Below, piece by piece: positions 8,129 through 16,668 of a stretch of 52,127 nucleotides of DNA. Where the stretch lies: assembly GCA_910584825.1 (NCBI GenBank), contig CAJUCI010000014.1, positions 11,447 to 63,573 of the forward strand, given 5' to 3'. The position numbers and the translations under genes were made by a program. The stretch is from an uncultured Duncaniella sp. (GTDB lineage: Bacteria; Bacteroidota; Bacteroidia; Bacteroidales; Muribaculaceae). Position 1 is the first letter of the stretch; each line of letters begins with the position of its first letter. Under the pieces are notes generated by a model that saw only the letters and a list, made by a program, of their open reading frames with translations, was not told where the DNA came from and made no database searches.

Positions 8129-8874
8129 TGCAGGAGTAGTTTAGTCAGTACAACGTCAAGCAGGAGTATGAGAATGCTCGAGGCCACCACGGCGTTGGTC
8201 GACGCCTTGCCCACCTCGAGTGCTCCGCCCTTCACATAGTAGCCGTAGAATGCGGCGACCGATGTGATGATGTAGGAGAAGAATAGCGACTTGATGAGGC
8301 CGTACCACACGTACCATTCCTGGAACATCGTCTGGATGCCGTAGATGAAGCGGTTGAGGGGGATGATGTCGGTAAATGTGGAGATGAACACACCGCCCAT
8401 AATGGAGGTGAAGATGCAGAACACCACAAGCACCGGCATGAACAGCAGGAAGCCCACGACCTTGGGGAGCACGAGGAAGTTGGCCGAGTTGACACCCATA
8501 ATGTCGAGGGCGTCAATCTGCTCGGTCACACGCATGGTGCCTATTTCCGAGGCGATGTTGGAGCCAACCTTGCCGGCAAGGATGAGACACAGGATGGAGT
8601 TGGAGAACTCGAGCAGGATAATCTCGCGCGTGGCCAGGCCGGTGGAGTAGGCCGGGATGAGCGGCGACATGATGTTGAGCTGCATCTGTATGGTACACAC
8701 CGCGCCGATAAACACCGAGATGACCAGCACGAGCGGGATGGAGTCGATGCCGAGCTTGGTAATCTCGGCCACGGTGCGTGTGAGGAATATCTTCCACCTG
8801 TCGGGGATGGTGAACACCCTGCACATGAAGGTGCAGTAGCGGCCGAAGGTGGCGAGTGAGTCAGAGATAATCAT
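8125..8874 (-). CDS. mlaE: MlaE-like ABC transporter permease
   Basis: 249-aa membrane permease of the MlaE family, the partner of the ATPase encoded immediately downstream. It has an N-terminal amphipathic stretch, then about five hydrophobic segments and the conserved block EIGTMRVTEQIDAL, which couples to the ATPase. It is thought to help move phospholipids between the inner membrane and the outer membrane. It begins 16 nt after hisS and belongs to the same run of minus-strand genes. Confidence 0.9.
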   Translation of the reverse strand: MIISDSLATFGRYCTFMCRVFTIPDRWKIFLTRTVAEITKLGIDSIPLVLVISVFIGAVCTIQMQLNIMSPLIPAYSTGLATREIILLEFSNSILCLILAGKVGSNIASEIGTMRVTEQIDALDIMGVNSANFLVLPKVVGFLLFMPVLVVFCIFTSIMGGVFISTFTDIIPLNRFIYGIQTMFQEWYVWYGLIKSLFFSYIITSVAAFYGYYVKGGALEVGKASTNAVVASSILILLLDVVLTKLLLQ

Positions 8875-8890
8875 GAGGTGTAATGTGTGA

Positions 8891-10252
8891 CTATTTCAGT
8901 GCGGCGACGAGCTGAGCCTGAGAGAGCTCCTGCTGTTCGCCGGTGGTCATGTTTTTGAGCGTAACGGTGCCGTTGGCAAGCTCGGTCTCACCGACGATGC
9001 CCACGTAGGGGATGCCGAGTGCGTCGGCGCGGCCCATCTGCTTTTTCATCTTGGCCGCGTCGGGGAATATCTCGGCGGCGATGCCCTCGCGGCGCAGCTC
9101 CTTGATGATGCGGAGCGATGCGGCGGCCTCGGCCTCGCCGAAGTTGGTGAACATGATTTTGGCCGCGCCCTGAATCTCGGCGGGATAGAGGTCGAGGGCG
9201 TTGAGCACGTCATAGATGCGGTCGGCACCGAACGAGATGCCTACGCCCGACACGCCCGACAGGCCGAAGACGCCAGTGAGGTTGTCATAGCGGCCGCCGC
9301 CGGTGATGCTGCCTATCTCCACGTCGCGGGCCTTGACCTCGATGATGGTGCCGGTGTAGTAGTTGAGTCCGCGGGCGAGCGATACGTCAAGCTCAAGGTC
9401 GGCCTCCAGACCGAGTGCGGCGGTGCCGTTCATCACGGTGCGCAGCTCCTCGACACCCTTGAGGCCGGTCTCGCTCTCGGCCAGGAGTGAGGCGAGGCTT
9501 GCGAGACGCTCGTCGTTGCTGCCCGAGAGGGTGATGATGGGGGTAATCTTCTCGATGGCCTCGGCCGAGATGCCACGCTCGGCGAGTTCGGCCTTGACAT
9601 TATCGAGACCGATTTTGTCAATCTTGTCGATGGCCACGGTGATGTCGACAATCTTGTCAGGCTCGCCGATGAGTTCGGCTATGCCGGCAAGCACCTTGCG
9701 GTTGTTGAGCTTGATGGTGATGCGCACACCGAGACGGCGGAACACCTCGTCGACCATCTGCAGCAGCTCAATCTCGTTGAGCAGCGAGTCAGAGCCTACG
9801 ACATCGGCGTCACACTGGTAGAACTCGCGGTAGCGACCCTTCTGCGGACGGTCGGCGCGCCATACGGGCTGAATCTGGAAACGCTTGAAGGGGAACTGCA
9901 GGTCGTTGCGGTGCATTACGACGAAACGTGCGAAGGGCACGGTGAGGTCGTAGCGCAGACCCTTCTCGCACAGCTGCGAGGCGAGCTTCAGGCAGTCGCC
10001 CTCGTCGATGAGCTTGCGGTCAACGCCGCGCAGGAAGTCGCCCGAGTTGAGTATCTTGAAGAGGAGCTTGTCACCCTCCTCGCCATATTTACCCATGAGA
10101 GTAGAGAGGTTTTCCATAGCCGGAGTCTCAATCTGCTGGAATCCGTAGAGGTGGAAAACTTCGCGGATGGTGTCGAATATATAGTTGCGACGGGCCATTT
10201 CGGCCGGGGTGAAGTCGCGTGTGCCTTTAGGTATAGACGGTTTCTGAGCCAT
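8891..10252 (-). CDS. hisS: Histidyl-tRNA synthetase
   Basis: Charges tRNA-His with histidine in the cytoplasm. 453 aa, class II synthetase: motif 2 around R132 (VWRADRPQKGRYREF), histidine-specific ARGLNYYTG (293-301), motif with GGGRYDNL (318-325), then a C-terminal anticodon-binding domain with the usual alternating alpha/beta pattern. It is the first gene of the leftward run and is preceded by a TAACTTTG -7 element. It is divergent from nfo with overlapping promoters. Confidence 0.97.
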   Translation of the reverse strand: MAQKPSIPKGTRDFTPAEMARRNYIFDTIREVFHLYGFQQIETPAMENLSTLMGKYGEEGDKLLFKILNSGDFLRGVDRKLIDEGDCLKLASQLCEKGLRYDLTVPFARFVVMHRNDLQFPFKRFQIQPVWRADRPQKGRYREFYQCDADVVGSDSLLNEIELLQMVDEVFRRLGVRITIKLNNRKVLAGIAELIGEPDKIVDITVAIDKIDKIGLDNVKAELAERGISAEAIEKITPIITLSGSNDERLASLASLLAESETGLKGVEELRTVMNGTAALGLEADLELDVSLARGLNYYTGTIIEVKARDVEIGSITGGGRYDNLTGVFGLSGVSGVGISFGADRIYDVLNALDLYPAEIQGAAKIMFTNFGEAEAAASLRIIKELRREGIAAEIFPDAAKMKKQMGRADALGIPYVGIVGETELANGTVTLKNMTTGEQQELSQAQLVAALK

Positions 10253-10265
10253 AATAAAAATTTTC

Positions 10266-10296
10266 TTGCAAAGTTACACATATTTTGCTAATTTTG
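10266..10296 (+). promoter_or_regulatory. Promoter TTG-N20-TAATTTTG for nfo
   Basis: TTG at 10266-10268 and TAATTTTG at 10289-10296, spacing 20, a close match to the Bacteroidetes housekeeping consensus. The nfo start is 59 nt downstream. Confidence 0.65.
10269..10276 (-). promoter_or_regulatory. -7 element TAACTTTG for hisS
   Basis: TAACTTTG on the minus strand, 17 nt upstream of the hisS ATG. The nfo promoter (TTG at 10266-10268, TAATTTTG at 10289-10296) is interleaved with it on the other strand, so RNA polymerase binding at the two is likely exclusive. Confidence 0.65.
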
Positions 10297-10354
10297 CATC
10301 AAACTAAAAAGCGTAAATGTAGTTTTGACGACTATATAGCCAAATAATGCGTAA

Positions 10355-11212
10355 ATGAAACTTGTAGGAGCACATGTATCGGTGGCCAACGGAGTGAGCA
10401 ATGCCCCGTTGAATGCCAGGGCCATAGGCGCGCGTTCGTTCGCCCTGTTTACCCGCAACCCGTCGCGATGGGTGTCAAAGGCCATTTCGGCAGACGAGGC
10501 CGAGGCGTTCAAGCGCAACTGTCGCGAATGTGGTTTCACGCCTGACATGATACTCCCACATGACAGTTATCTCATCAATCTCGGCAGCCCTGATGCTGAG
10601 AAGCTGGCCAAGTCGCGCGAGGCTTTTCTCGACGAGATGCGCCGATGCGAGCAGCTCGGGCTCACGATGCTCAACTTCCATCCCGGCAGCCATATGCGCG
10701 AGATTTCAGAGGAGGCATGCCTTGACCTGATAGCCGAGTCGCTCAACATTATCCTTGCCGAGACCACAGGCGTCAAGGCCGTGATTGAGAACACCGCAGG
10801 GCAGGGGAGCAACCTCGGATACACCTTCGCTCAGATAGCGCGCATAATCGACGGCGTGGATGACAAGGAGCGCGTGGGTGTGTGCATTGACACCTGTCAC
10901 GCCCATTCTGCCGGATATGACATGACCATTCCTGAGGCATATGCCCGCACGTGGGATGAATTTGACAGCCTGATAGGTTTCAAATATCTCAGCGGCATGC
11001 ATATCAATGACACCGCCAAGGCTCTCGGCTCGAAGGTCGACCGCCATGCCCCCATAGGGCAGGGGATACTCGGCGAGGAGTTCTGGAGGATGCTGATGCA
11101 AGACCCGCGCATGGACGGCATACCTCTCATCCTCGAGACCACCGACGAGACACTGTGGCCCGAAGAGATAAGGTATCTCAACACGCTGGCCGGAGTGCCC
11201 CCGCTCGACTGA
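10355..11212 (+). CDS. nfo: Endonuclease IV (AP endonuclease)
   Basis: 285-aa TIM-barrel AP endonuclease that nicks DNA 5' of abasic sites in base-excision repair using a trinuclear zinc centre. Zinc-ligand motifs are in place: GAHVS near the N-terminus, NFHPGSH, IENTAGQG, CIDTCHAHSAGYD, MHINDTA and the HAPIGQG loop, with a late ILETTDE. Length is normal. It is divergent from hisS, and an MFS gene follows after 56 bp. Confidence 0.96.
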   Translation: MKLVGAHVSVANGVSNAPLNARAIGARSFALFTRNPSRWVSKAISADEAEAFKRNCRECGFTPDMILPHDSYLINLGSPDAEKLAKSREAFLDEMRRCEQLGLTMLNFHPGSHMREISEEACLDLIAESLNIILAETTGVKAVIENTAGQGSNLGYTFAQIARIIDGVDDKERVGVCIDTCHAHSAGYDMTIPEAYARTWDEFDSLIGFKYLSGMHINDTAKALGSKVDRHAPIGQGILGEEFWRMLMQDPRMDGIPLILETTDETLWPEEIRYLNTLAGVPPLD

Positions 11213-11268
11213 CTTTTCTTTCCGAATTAAATAATATACATATCATACTTACTTTAAAATAATCTATC

Positions 11269-12615
11269 ATGAGCAAAACTAAGCCAGACCAGAGTTTCTG
11301 GAAACTCTGGAATCTCAGTTTCGGTTTTTTCGGCGTTCAGATTGCCTACGCTCTCCAGAGTGCCAACATCACCCGAATTTTTGCCACAATCGGAGCTGAC
11401 CCACATTCGCTCAGCTATTTTTGGATACTTCCCCCGCTGATGGGTATAATCGTGCAGCCCCTGGTGGGTGCGGCCAGTGACCGCACCTGGAACCGTCTCG
11501 GCCGCCGTCTGCCCTATCTGCTCATCGGAGCCGCCATTGCCGTCATCGTGATGTGTCTGCTCCCCAACGCCGGCAGCTTCGGCCTCACGATAGGGGGTGC
11601 AATGGTGTTCGGCTTCATCGCGCTGATGTTTCTCGACACGTCAATTAACATGGCCATGCAGCCGTTCAAGATGCTTGTGGGCGACCAGGTCAACGAGAAG
11701 CAGAAGGGCCTTGCCTATTCCATCCAGAGTTTTCTCTGCAATGCCGGCAGCCTCGTGGGTTATCTCGCCCCCATCACCCTTACAGCCATCGGCATAAGCA
11801 ATCTCGCTCCCGAGGGTCAGGTGCCCGCGAGTGTCACCTACTCGTTCTATATCGGAGCCGTGGTGCTTGTGCTCTGCGTGATTTACAGCTTTGTGTTCAT
11901 CCGTGAGATGCCGCCTAAGGAATATGCCGAGTATCACGGCATCACCAAGGAGCAGGAGACTCAGAAGGAGGGAATGTTCACACTTCTGCGCAAGGCTCCG
12001 AGCACTTTCTGGACGGTCGGTCTCGTGCAGTTCTTCTGCTGGTCGGCGTTCCTGTATATGTGGACCTACACCAACGGTGCCATCGCTGACACCGTGTGGG
12101 GCACTACCGACACCAAGTCGGCCGAGTATCAGACCGCCGGCAACTGGGTGGGCGTGCTCTTCGCCGTCCAGGCCGTCGGCTCGGTGATATGGGCCGTTGC
12201 AATCCCGATGTTCAAGAATCACAAGGTGGTCTACTCGCTCAGCCTCATACTCGGAGCCATAGGTTTCATTTCCACCATGTTTATCACCAACCAGTATGTG
12301 CTCTTCTTCTCCTATCTGCTCATAGGCTGTGCCTGGGCCGCGATGCTCGCTCTGCCATTCACCATCCTTACCAACTCGCTTTCGGGTAAGAATATGGGCA
12401 CATATCTCGGACTGTTCAACGGCACCATATGCGTGCCTCAGATATGCGCCGCCGCTCTCGGCGGAATCATCCTGCCTCTGCTCGGAGGTCGTCAGGTCAA
12501 TATGCTCGTGCTTGCCGGAGTGTTCCTGCTCATCGGAGCCTTCTGCGTGACGCTCATCAAGGAGACCTATGCAGAGGCCCGCGCAACCGACAGGATGCTC
12601 GAGGAGGAAATCTGA
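11269..12615 (+). CDS. SLC45/sucrose-type MFS sugar transporter
   Basis: 448-aa inner-membrane transporter with twelve predicted hydrophobic segments. The start FGFFGVQIAYALQSANITRI and the loop DRTWNRLGRRLPYLL are typical of the SLC45/GPH-like branch of MFS that carries disaccharides such as maltose or sucrose with protons. The sugar cannot be fixed from the sequence. No glycosidase lies next to it, so the substrate cannot be inferred from context. A copy of the 135-bp palindrome follows about 50 bp after the stop. Confidence 0.85.
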   Translation: MSKTKPDQSFWKLWNLSFGFFGVQIAYALQSANITRIFATIGADPHSLSYFWILPPLMGIIVQPLVGAASDRTWNRLGRRLPYLLIGAAIAVIVMCLLPNAGSFGLTIGGAMVFGFIALMFLDTSINMAMQPFKMLVGDQVNEKQKGLAYSIQSFLCNAGSLVGYLAPITLTAIGISNLAPEGQVPASVTYSFYIGAVVLVLCVIYSFVFIREMPPKEYAEYHGITKEQETQKEGMFTLLRKAPSTFWTVGLVQFFCWSAFLYMWTYTNGAIADTVWGTTDTKSAEYQTAGNWVGVLFAVQAVGSVIWAVAIPMFKNHKVVYSLSLILGAIGFISTMFITNQYVLFFSYLLIGCAWAAMLALPFTILTNSLSGKNMGTYLGLFNGTICVPQICAAALGGIILPLLGGRQVNMLVLAGVFLLIGAFCVTLIKETYAEARATDRMLEEEI

Positions 12616-12667
12616 CAGGCCAATCCCCCTCCGACATACTTACTTGTCACAGGTAAGGGAGGTACCA

Positions 12668-12803
12668 TCCAAGAAAGGGACAAAAGGACAAAAGAGACAA
12701 AAGCGACATAAGTTTATTATTCTCAAGATAATCATTGATTATCAAAACAATATATTTCTTATGTCGCTTTTGTCTCTTTTGTCCTTTTGTCCCTTTCCTG
12801 GAT
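12668..12803. repeat. AAGNGACAW palindrome, copy A
   Basis: Imperfect palindrome of about 135 bp. Each arm holds four 8-9 nt units of the form AAGNGACAW; the 36-nt unit block is a perfect reverse complement of its partner. The centre is AT-rich and contains ATAATCATTGATTATC. It lies between two co-directional genes and its right arm reaches to about 70 bp before the start of the next one. Confidence 0.9.
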
Positions 12804-12851
12804 TATGACACCACCTTGTGCCATCATGTCATATTCTTTCAAAAAATTTGT

Positions 12852-12859
12852 TATCTTTG
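12852..12859 (+). promoter_or_regulatory. -7 element TATCTTTG
   Basis: TATCTTTG, 13 nt before the ATG at 12873. It supports choosing that start over the longer frame that reads back into palindrome copy A. No clear -33 element was seen. Confidence 0.55.
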
Positions 12860-12872
12860 CACTCGTCAAACT

Positions 12873-13925
12873 ATGGATATGAAAGATGGCCAGTCACGTC
12901 CGATGCACAAGCGCGTATTCAGCCTTGCGTGGAAGATACTGCTCCCGGTGGTAATCGGGCTCAGCGTGGTGGTGTGTCTTTTCTATAGGGAGTTCAATGC
13001 GGGCGTGTGGGAGGCTGTCCACTTCACCCCCCGAGTGATAATGTGTATCGGGCTGGCATGGCTGTTCATGCTCGGGCGCGATGCGGGATTGAGCTGGAGG
13101 TTTCACACGCTCACCGACGGCCACCTGTCATGGCTCCAGTCCATAAGGGTAAGCTACTTATGCGAGTTCACCTCGTGCATCACGCCGTCGGCTGTCGGGG
13201 GTAGCGCCCTGGGCATGGTGTTTATGAACCGCGAGGGGATAGAGCTTGGCCGTGCTACGACTCTGATGATGACGACGCTCTTTCTCGACGAACTCTTCTT
13301 TGTGGTTTCGCTCCCGATAGTGATGCTGGTGGTGCCATATAAGGAGCTGTTCGGGTTCGGAGAATCTACTTTTACCGTGGGACTTCAGACCGTTTTTTGG
13401 ATAACATATTTCGGAATAGCCCTGTGGACGCTTTTGCTGTTTCTCGGCATCATCGTGCGCCCGCATGCCATACATGCCATGCTCAACCGGCTGTTTCGTT
13501 TCAGATGGCTGCGCCGTTGGGCGGAAAAGGCTGATGAGTTGGGGAGCAACATGGAGGCTACGGGTGCTGCCATCAGGAAGCGACCCATCGGATGGTGGCT
13601 GGAGATATTCGGCGGCACCGTCATGTCGTGGACATCGCGCTATCTTGTGGTCAACGCGCTGTTTCTCGGATTTGCCCCGTCGGCTGACCAGCTCGTGGTC
13701 TTTGCCCGCCAGTTTGTGGTGTGGGTAGTGCTCATGGTCAGCCCTACGCCCGGAAGCGCGGGCATAAGCGAGTGGCTGTTCACGACCTATTACGGCGACC
13801 TGCTCGACAGTGCAAGCATGGCTTTGGTCATAGCACTGTTCTGGCGCATCATAAGTTACTATGCCTACCTCATCATCGGCGCATGCATCGTGCCGGGATG
13901 GGTGAGGAAGAGAATTAAAAATTGA
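12873..13925 (+). CDS. Lysylphosphatidylglycerol synthase TM-region (UPF0104) membrane protein
   Basis: 350-aa polytopic inner-membrane protein of the LPG_synthase_TM/UPF0104 family, with about eight hydrophobic segments. Family-like features are the conserved polar helix YLCEFTSCITPSAVGG near residue 100 and the SPTPGSAGISEW motif late in the protein. No aminoacyl-transferase (MprF catalytic) domain is fused, so it is not an LPG synthase in itself; relatives are often thought to flip lipids, but the substrate here is unknown. ATG 12873 was chosen because a -7 box lies 13 nt upstream and the longer frame is translated palindrome. Confidence 0.85.
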   Translation: MDMKDGQSRPMHKRVFSLAWKILLPVVIGLSVVVCLFYREFNAGVWEAVHFTPRVIMCIGLAWLFMLGRDAGLSWRFHTLTDGHLSWLQSIRVSYLCEFTSCITPSAVGGSALGMVFMNREGIELGRATTLMMTTLFLDELFFVVSLPIVMLVVPYKELFGFGESTFTVGLQTVFWITYFGIALWTLLLFLGIIVRPHAIHAMLNRLFRFRWLRRWAEKADELGSNMEATGAAIRKRPIGWWLEIFGGTVMSWTSRYLVVNALFLGFAPSADQLVVFARQFVVWVVLMVSPTPGSAGISEWLFTTYYGDLLDSASMALVIALFWRIISYYAYLIIGACIVPGWVRKRIKN

Positions 13926-14080
13926 AAATTAAAAATTTAAAATTTAAAATTGGCTCCCCTCGTAGGGTGTGCGACTACGATTTTTTATCAAACCAACTGC
14001 AACTCTAAACTCTAAACTCTATACTCTAAACTTCCCCCTATAAACTATAAACTTTAAACTCTACACTCCCTCTATACTCC
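13926..14080. repeat. AT-rich simple-repeat spacer
   Basis: No gene. The left part repeats AAAATTTAAAATTT-type units (13926-13951). The right part (14001-14079) repeats short ACTCTAA/ACTATAA units about 7-8 nt long. The same TTTAAAATTTAAAAT core recurs at 44370-44396. Probably slippage-prone spacer; no function is evident. Confidence 0.7.
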
Positions 14081-14086
14081 TAAAAA

Positions 14087-15463
14087 ATGAGATACCTGCT
14101 GACTATTCTGATGATGCTTTCGGGGCTGGTGCAGCTCCGGGCCGATGAGGCGCGACTGGTGTATATGCTCCGGCTTGACGATGAAATCGGCTCGTCGACC
14201 TGGCGTTACACCCGCGAGGCCGTTGACGAGGCTGTCAAGGCCGATGCGAGTCTGCTGCTCGTGCATCTTAACACCTATGGCGGTTCGGTCGTGCATGCCG
14301 ACTCCATACGTACCGCCCTCATGCGTGCCCCTATGCCTGTCGTTGCGTATGTCGACAATAACGCCGCCTCGGCTGGAGCGTTGATAGCCCTTGCCTGCGA
14401 CAGTGTGTATATGCGCTCAGGCTCGTCGATGGGGGCTGTCACGGTGGTCAATGGCAGTGACGGCGCGGCCATGCCCGACAAGTATCAGTCATATATGCGC
14501 GCCATGATGCGCGCCACCGCCGAGCGGCACGGCCGCACGGTGCCGGGCGACTCGACTTCGCCCTGGCGTCGCGACCCGCTGATAGCCGAGGCCATGGTGG
14601 ACCCGCGTGTGACGGTGCCCGGGCTGATAGACTCGACCCGCGTGCTGACGTTCACGCCCGAGGAGGCCGTGAAGTGGGGCTATGCCGACGGCAAGGCCGA
14701 GTCGGTGGCCGAGGTGCTCGGCAATCTCGGTTATCATGACGGGGTGTATGTGATTGAGGAGTATCATCCCACATGGCTCGACCGCGTGATTGGCTTCTTC
14801 ACCAATCCCGCCGTCCAGGCCGTGCTCATAATGATAATCATTGGCGGCATATATATGGAGCTTCATTCGCCCGGAGTGGGATTTCCGTCGGCCGCCGCCA
14901 TCATTGCCGCGTGTCTCTACTTCCTGCCTATCTACATCACCGGCATAGCCAGCAGCTGGATTATACTGCTCTTTGTTGCGGGATTCATACTCATAGTGCT
15001 TGAGATGTTTGTCGTGCCCGGATTCGGGGTTACGGGCATTGCGGGTATCGTGTGCGTGAGTCTTGCCCTGATATTCGGACTTATCGAGGGCTACACGTTC
15101 AGCATCACTCAGGTCGATGCGTCGTCGCTGTGGATGTCGCTCGGCACGTTCTTTGCCGGACTTGCGCTCGCCGTGGCCGCCGTGTGGTATCTCACCTCGT
15201 CGCACGGCCCCAAGTGGGTGCGCCGTCACACTGACCTTACCGCCGAGCTGCGCAACGATGACGGATTTATCGGCGTGGACATGGGGCCGGCGCGATATGT
15301 CGGTCACGAGGGGGTTGCTGTCACCGATATGCGCCCGGCCGGCAAGGTGGAAATCGACGGGGCGACACTCGATGCCGTGGCCGTGATGGGGTTTGTCCAT
15401 GCCGGCACACGTGTCAAGGTTACGAAATATGAGAACGCGCAGATTTATGTCAAGGAGTCGTGA
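14087..15463 (+). CDS. NfeD-family membrane serine protease (ClpP-class)
   Basis: 458 aa. After a signal sequence (about 1-18) comes a ClpP-like protease domain with the Ser-Lys dyad: S95 in NNAASAGALIALACD and K132 in MPDKYQSYMR. Four or five hydrophobic segments follow (about 245-375), then a C-terminal NfeD OB-fold domain (about 395-458). Proteins of this class cleave hydrophobic segments of membrane partners such as stomatins; no stomatin/SPFH gene is adjacent. Its last 17 nt overlap the kdsB start, implying coupled translation. Confidence 0.9.
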   Translation: MRYLLTILMMLSGLVQLRADEARLVYMLRLDDEIGSSTWRYTREAVDEAVKADASLLLVHLNTYGGSVVHADSIRTALMRAPMPVVAYVDNNAASAGALIALACDSVYMRSGSSMGAVTVVNGSDGAAMPDKYQSYMRAMMRATAERHGRTVPGDSTSPWRRDPLIAEAMVDPRVTVPGLIDSTRVLTFTPEEAVKWGYADGKAESVAEVLGNLGYHDGVYVIEEYHPTWLDRVIGFFTNPAVQAVLIMIIIGGIYMELHSPGVGFPSAAAIIAACLYFLPIYITGIASSWIILLFVAGFILIVLEMFVVPGFGVTGIAGIVCVSLALIFGLIEGYTFSITQVDASSLWMSLGTFFAGLALAVAAVWYLTSSHGPKWVRRHTDLTAELRNDDGFIGVDMGPARYVGHEGVAVTDMRPAGKVEIDGATLDAVAVMGFVHAGTRVKVTKYENAQIYVKES

Positions 15464-16220
15464 TATCATAGCCATTATCCCGTCGCGCTACGGCTCGACG
15501 CGTTTTCCGGGCAAGCCGCTTGCCATGATTTCGGGCCGACCGATGATTGAGCATGTGTATCGTGCGGCTGTCGCGGCACTCGGGCGCGCCGTGGTGGCTA
15601 CTGACGACGAGCGCATTGCCGAGGCTGTGCGTGGTTTTGGCGGCGAGGCAGTCATGACCTCCTCCGACTGTCCCAACGGCACGGCACGTGTCATCGAGGC
15701 CTACCGCAAGTTGGGGCGTCCGGCCGGGATTGTGGTCAATGTGCAAGGTGACGAGCCGTTCATACTGCCCGGGCAGATAGAGTCGGTGGCACGGGTGCTT
15801 GCCGACAACCCCGAGGCGCAGATAGCCACACTCGCCCTGCGGTTTGACCCCGCCGAGGGGTTTGAGTCGCTTTTCGACCCCAACCGTGTGAAGATGGTGC
15901 GTGACGCAGAGGGTAGGGCACTGTATTTCAGCCGTTCGATAGTGCCGTATGTGCGTGATGTGGCGTGGCAGGAGTGGATTGACCGCGTGATGTTTTATAT
16001 CCACGTCGGCCTGTATGCCTATCGCGGGGAAGTGCTCGAGTCGCTTGCCGGACTTGAACCGTCGCCCCTCGACCGGGCCGAGAATCTCGAGCAGCTCCGC
16101 TGGCTGCACCACGGCTACACCATCCACACGGCAGTCACCACCACCCGAACCTATCCAATCGACACCCCCGCCGACCTTGAGAAATGCTTACATATAGAAA
16201 GGCAAGATGCTAATTTATAG
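15447..16220 (+). CDS. kdsB: 3-deoxy-manno-octulosonate cytidylyltransferase
   Basis: Activates Kdo with CTP to CMP-Kdo for the lipid A-inner core of lipopolysaccharide. 257 aa from ATG 15447, chosen because the family begins within a few residues of IIPSRYGSTRFPGKPL; an earlier in-frame ATG at 15393 would add 18 unlike residues inside nfeD. Other family motifs are VATDD, CPNGTARVIEA, VNVQGDEPF and PLDRAENLEQLRWL. It overlaps the protease gene by 17 nt. Its stop (16218-16220) coincides with the start of palindrome copy B. Confidence 0.96.
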   Translation: MSRSRDIIAIIPSRYGSTRFPGKPLAMISGRPMIEHVYRAAVAALGRAVVATDDERIAEAVRGFGGEAVMTSSDCPNGTARVIEAYRKLGRPAGIVVNVQGDEPFILPGQIESVARVLADNPEAQIATLALRFDPAEGFESLFDPNRVKMVRDAEGRALYFSRSIVPYVRDVAWQEWIDRVMFYIHVGLYAYRGEVLESLAGLEPSPLDRAENLEQLRWLHHGYTIHTAVTTTRTYPIDTPADLEKCLHIERQDANL

Positions 16221-16352
16221 AAGGGGACATAAGGACAAAAGGGACACAGGAGACATAATATAATATTAAGAGGGTGAAAAATAATATTGCCGTCCGATAA
16301 AAATAATCTTATGTCTCTTGTGTCACTTTTGTCCTTATGTCCCTTTCTTGAA
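16218..16352. repeat. AAGNGACAW palindrome, copy B
   Basis: Same organisation as the other copies, but with a different centre (it lacks ATAATCATTGATTATC) and two mismatched positions between arms. It starts at the kdsB stop codon. Confidence 0.85.
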
Positions 16353-16668
16353 TTTTTCTATTTACAAATTTTAACATAAAACCGTGTAACAGTTGCGAAG
16401 TCTTAACGTCTATCTAATAAAGCCACAGCTGTAGCGGACACACAACCGACGTTTCAGTTGATGGTTAGGATGTAAAAGTTAAAAAACTAAATTTTCGACG
16501 TTTGCTTGCAATCTGCTTTCGGGTGTAGTATATTTGTTACACTTGTGTGGAATTGCTATCGAAATTTTAACAAACCACCATAAAACACTATACGGTAAAA
16601 ATTTTTACGCGCCGTTGCTCGTAAAGGTCGATTGTCACATTAATAATGCAAACTAAATAATATAAGAT
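16353..16668 (+). promoter_or_regulatory. Intergenic region with receptor promoter TTG-N20-TATATTTG
   Basis: This 316-nt gap has no convincing gene. TTG at 16506-16508 and TATATTTG at 16529-16536 give a promoter with spacing 20, leaving a leader of roughly 125 nt before the receptor start. The leader is A+T-rich; I see no recognisable riboswitch. Confidence 0.45.

Noticed and set aside
12668..12803. Insertion sequence or MITE with target-site duplication
   Set aside because: No clear flanking duplications were seen for the five copies, and no transposase ORF is nearby; left as a repeat of unknown origin.
12735..12872. N-terminal extension of the UPF0104 protein
   Set aside because: It is the translation of palindrome copy A, and a -7 promoter box lies downstream of its start.
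14489..15475. Minus-strand 328-codon frame opposite the NfeD protease gene
   Set aside because: His/Arg-rich shadow frame, no domain, no promoter.
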